In this document: positions 61,191 to 64,000 of the stretch, piece by piece
Position numbering within the stretch: position 1 is the first letter of the stretch
How the letters are laid out: each line of letters begins with the position of its first letter
NCBI GenBank assembly: GCA_902728285.1
Contig: CACVBU010000053.1
Span: 1,049,000 to 1,112,999 of the forward strand
DNA length: 64,000 nucleotides
Origin: Clytia hemisphaerica
Taxonomy: Eukaryota; Cnidaria; Hydrozoa; Leptothecata; Clytiidae
Direction of reading: 5' to 3'
The notes under the pieces: model-generated
The model's database searches: none
Told to the model about the DNA's origin: nothing
Seen by the model: the letters and a program-made list of their open reading frames with translations, nothing else
Translations under genes and position numbers: made by a program

Positions 61191-63650
61191 GTTTCAGGGC
61201 TTTCCCCACAAACATTAGGTGAAAACCACAAACTATAAAAGTGAGCCACCACACAATGTTTGTGCGAAATAGCCTTCGATACTCCTCTAAATAAATAATT
61301 CCCTGCTAATTACCCAATTAATTGACCATCGGTTATCTCAATCGAACGGAATGGATCAATTTATCCTATCATTGGATTTAGGGATAAAGATAATAATTCT
61401 ATAAATGCAAATCTACATGAAAGGATGAAAGCTCAAAGGCATAAATAACAATTTAGAATAATTACATTCAGGAGAAGATTTCCAAAGGCAAAGAATTCTT
61501 CTGAAAAGTCAATTCTCAATAAAAATTCCAAGTTGTACACCGTCGGAAAATTAGCCAAAGGTTTATTTGTGTTGAAACATATACATACGAAGAAGGTATA
61601 GTTCTAGGGTCTTCCCCACAAACATTGGGTGAAAACCACACACTATAAAAGTGAGACACCACACAATGTTTGTGCGAAATAGCCTTCGGTACTCCTCTAA
61701 ATAATTAATTCCATGCCAATTACCCATTAATTGACCATCGGTTACCTCAATCGAATGGAATGGATCAATTTATCCTATCATTCGATTTAGGGATAAAGAT
61801 AATAATTCTATAAATGCAAATCTACATGAAAGGATGAAAGCTCAAAGGCATAAATAACAATTTAGAATAATTACATTCAGGAAAAGATTTCCAAAGGCAA
61901 AGAATTCTTCTGAAAAGTCAATTCTCAATAAAATTTCCGAATTGTACACCGTTGGAAAATTAGCCAAAGATTTATTTGTGTTGAAACATTTACATACAAA
62001 GAAGGTATAGTTCCAGGGCCTTCCCCACAAACATTGGGTGATCACCACACACTATAAAAGTGAGACACCACGCAATGTTTGTGCGAAATAGCCTTCAATA
62101 CTCCTCTAAATAATTAATTCCCTGCTAATTACCTATTAATTGACCATCGGTTACCTCAATCGAATGGAATGGATCGATTTATCCCATCCTATCATTCGAT
62201 TCAGGGATAAAGATAATAATCCTATGAATGCAAATTATACGTAAAAGAATGAGGAAAATCGAAGGCACAAGTAACAATTTAGAATATATTCAAAAAAGAT
62301 TTCCAAAGGCAAGGAATTCTTCTGAATAGTCAATTCTCAATGAAGATTTTCAGAAAATTCCAAATTGTACACCGTCGGAAAATCAGCCAAAGGTTTATTT
62401 GTGTTGAAACATCTACATACGAAAAAGTTATAGTTTCCAGGGTCTTCCCCACAAACATTGGGTGAATACCACACACTAAAAAAGTGAGACACCACACAAA
62501 TGTTTGTGCGAAATAGCCTGCCAATTACCCATTAATTAACCCATTGGTAAACTCAATAGAATGGAAAGGATCGATTTATCCTATCCTATCATTCGATTGA
62601 GGGATAAAGATAATAATCCTATGAATGCAAATTATACGTAACGGAATGAAAAATCGAAGACACAAGTGACAATTTAGAATATATTCAAAAAAGATTTCCA
62701 AAGGCAAGGAATTCTTCTGAAAAGCCAATTCTTAATGAAGATTTTCAAAAAATTCCAAATTGTACACCGTCGGAAAATTAGCCAAAGATTTATTTTGTGT
62801 TGAAACTTCTACATTAGAAAAAGCTATAGTTTCAAGGCTTTCCCCACAAACATTAGGTGATCACCACACACTATAAAAGTGAGACGCCACACAATGTTTG
62901 TGCGAAATAGCCTTCGGTACTCTTCTAAATAAATAATTCCCTGCTAATTACCCATTAATTAATCATCGGTTATCTCAATCGAATGAATGGATCAATTTAT
63001 ACTATCCTTTGATTTAGGGATAAAGATAATAATCCTATAAATGCAAATTTACATGAAAGGATGAAAGCTCAAAGGCATAAATATCAATTTAGAATAATTA
63101 CATTCAGGAAAAGATTTCTGAAGGCAAGGAATTCTTCTGAATAGTCAATTCTCAATAAAAATTCCAAATTGTACACTGTCGGAAAATTAGTCAAAGGTTT
63201 ATTTGTGTTGAAACATCTACAATAGATGAAGCTAGCTTTAGAAAAAGCTATAGTCTCCAAGGCTTTCCCCACAAACATTGGGTGATCACCACACACTATA
63301 AAAGTGAGATACCACGCAATGTTTGTGCGAAATAGCCTTCAATACTCCTCTAAATAAATAAATCCATGCTAATTACCCATTAATTAATCATCGGTTATCT
63401 CAATCGAATGGAGTGGAGCGATTTATCCTATTATTCGATTCAGGGATAAAGATAATAATCCCATAAATACAAAAATTCACGTAAAAGAATGAAAGATAGA
63501 AAGACACTTTGAAAAATATTTCCGTTATACACTTGGTAAGTTAAGTAGGTCTCGTAAACCCTACAAACCACTTTACTCCTAAACCGATATAAAACAGAAG
63601 AAACAAATGAAAATCTCAATTCTTTCTGTCTTTAGTCAGAGTAGCTAATA

Positions 63651-64000
63651 TGTACAGTGAACAAAATTGATAAACCCAAAATTGCAAACCGCTTCGAGTA
63701 CTGAACTGACACAACAATATTACCCCTGTACCGATTTTATGTATGTGTTTGTCTGCGACGAAAACGGGGACTTTAAATTTCATCGAATAAGGGAGCCTAT
63801 CGAATAGTAGAACGTCGAATTAGAGAGCGTCAACTGCATGTGTTTAATATCTGCGACGGAAAACGGCAAGCTTTTGTTAGAGTCTATATTTGAATCCTAT
63901 CTTCTAACCATATGTACAGTGGACTCAATGGACAAATCTAAAAGTGCAAATCTCTTCTCGTACCGAGCTGAAACAACACCTTAACCTTCTGTTTTTCTAA
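63651..64000. repeat. Imperfect ~260 bp tandem repeat with pogo-like half element
   Basis: TATGTACAGTGAACAAAATT at about 63650 recurs as TATGTACAGTGGACTCAATG at about 63911, and CTGCGACGAAAACGG recurs. Between them TTTCATCGAATAAGGGAGCC through TTAGAGAGCGTCAACTG is the right part of a pogo-like element. Confidence 0.6.

Larger units (their letters stand above)
59068..63500. repeat. ~410 bp satellite, eight copies with an interruption
   Basis: CCCCACAAACATT anchors at 59071, 59482, 61204, 61614, 62023, 62447, 62842 and 63267. Spacing is 395-425 bp except for an interruption at about 59590-61190. Each unit has CACAAACATT and its inverse AATGTTTGTG about 45 bp apart around ACTATAAAAGTGAG, then ATCGAATGGAATGGATC and GTTTATTTGTGTTGAAAC. 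Apparent reading frames on the - strand differ between units by indels, so I do not call genes. Confidence 0.9.

Noticed and set aside
59280..63296. Repeated - strand frames with CFNTNKPLANF
   Set aside because: Satellite translations broken by indels in different units, with no codon-level conservation visible.

Overview
The window is intron-rich, AT-rich animal DNA: GT-AG introns, polyA signals, tRNA-derived SINEs, dense miniature inverted-repeat transposons and satellite arrays. It is an invertebrate metazoan. An astacin protease carrying a ShK domain, a secreted Cys-rich protein of a type I associate with cnidarians, and ancient intron-dense housekeeping genes make a cnidarian (or another slow-evolving marine invertebrate) the best guess. 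This is inference; no species can be named.

Four genes can be assembled exon by exon with consistent reading phase. (1) TMEM209, + strand, enters from the left edge and ends at 21744 (15 exons seen; the N-terminal exon or exons are missing). (2) Inside its 9.4 kb second intron, on the - strand, lies a complete two-exon gene for a small secreted Cys-rich protein (3487-4991). Immediately beyond its stop codon, about 14 further copies of a 137 bp unit contain the 3' end of its last exon (1581 onward). (3) A complete 15-exon secreted astacin metalloprotease, + strand, 25145-38100, about 652 aa: signal peptide, propeptide, catalytic domain, Thr-rich linker, ShK domain, Cys-rich/MAM-like region, strongly basic tail. 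(4) An FGD-family Cdc42 exchange factor, - strand, 57982 down to 40025, 20 exons seen: proline-rich N-terminus, DH, PH, FYVE, PH; its start-codon exon was not found. Genes 3 and 4 converge, with about 1.9 kb between their stop codons.

The rest is introns and intergenic DNA full of repeats. They include a 1.64 kb Harbinger-like element with TAA target duplication (15993-17629), pogo-like miniature elements, a TACACG-ended family, a CACCCCTGTG-ended family (one member of 2.9 kb holds five ~496 bp tandem repeats), palindromic elements, four tRNA-SINE copies, tetranucleotide microsatellites, and a ~410 bp satellite with internal hairpin and TATA motif (59068-63500). The four genes show no functional link beyond adjacency and nesting. 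No rRNA, functional tRNA, CRISPR array or prokaryote-type operon was seen.
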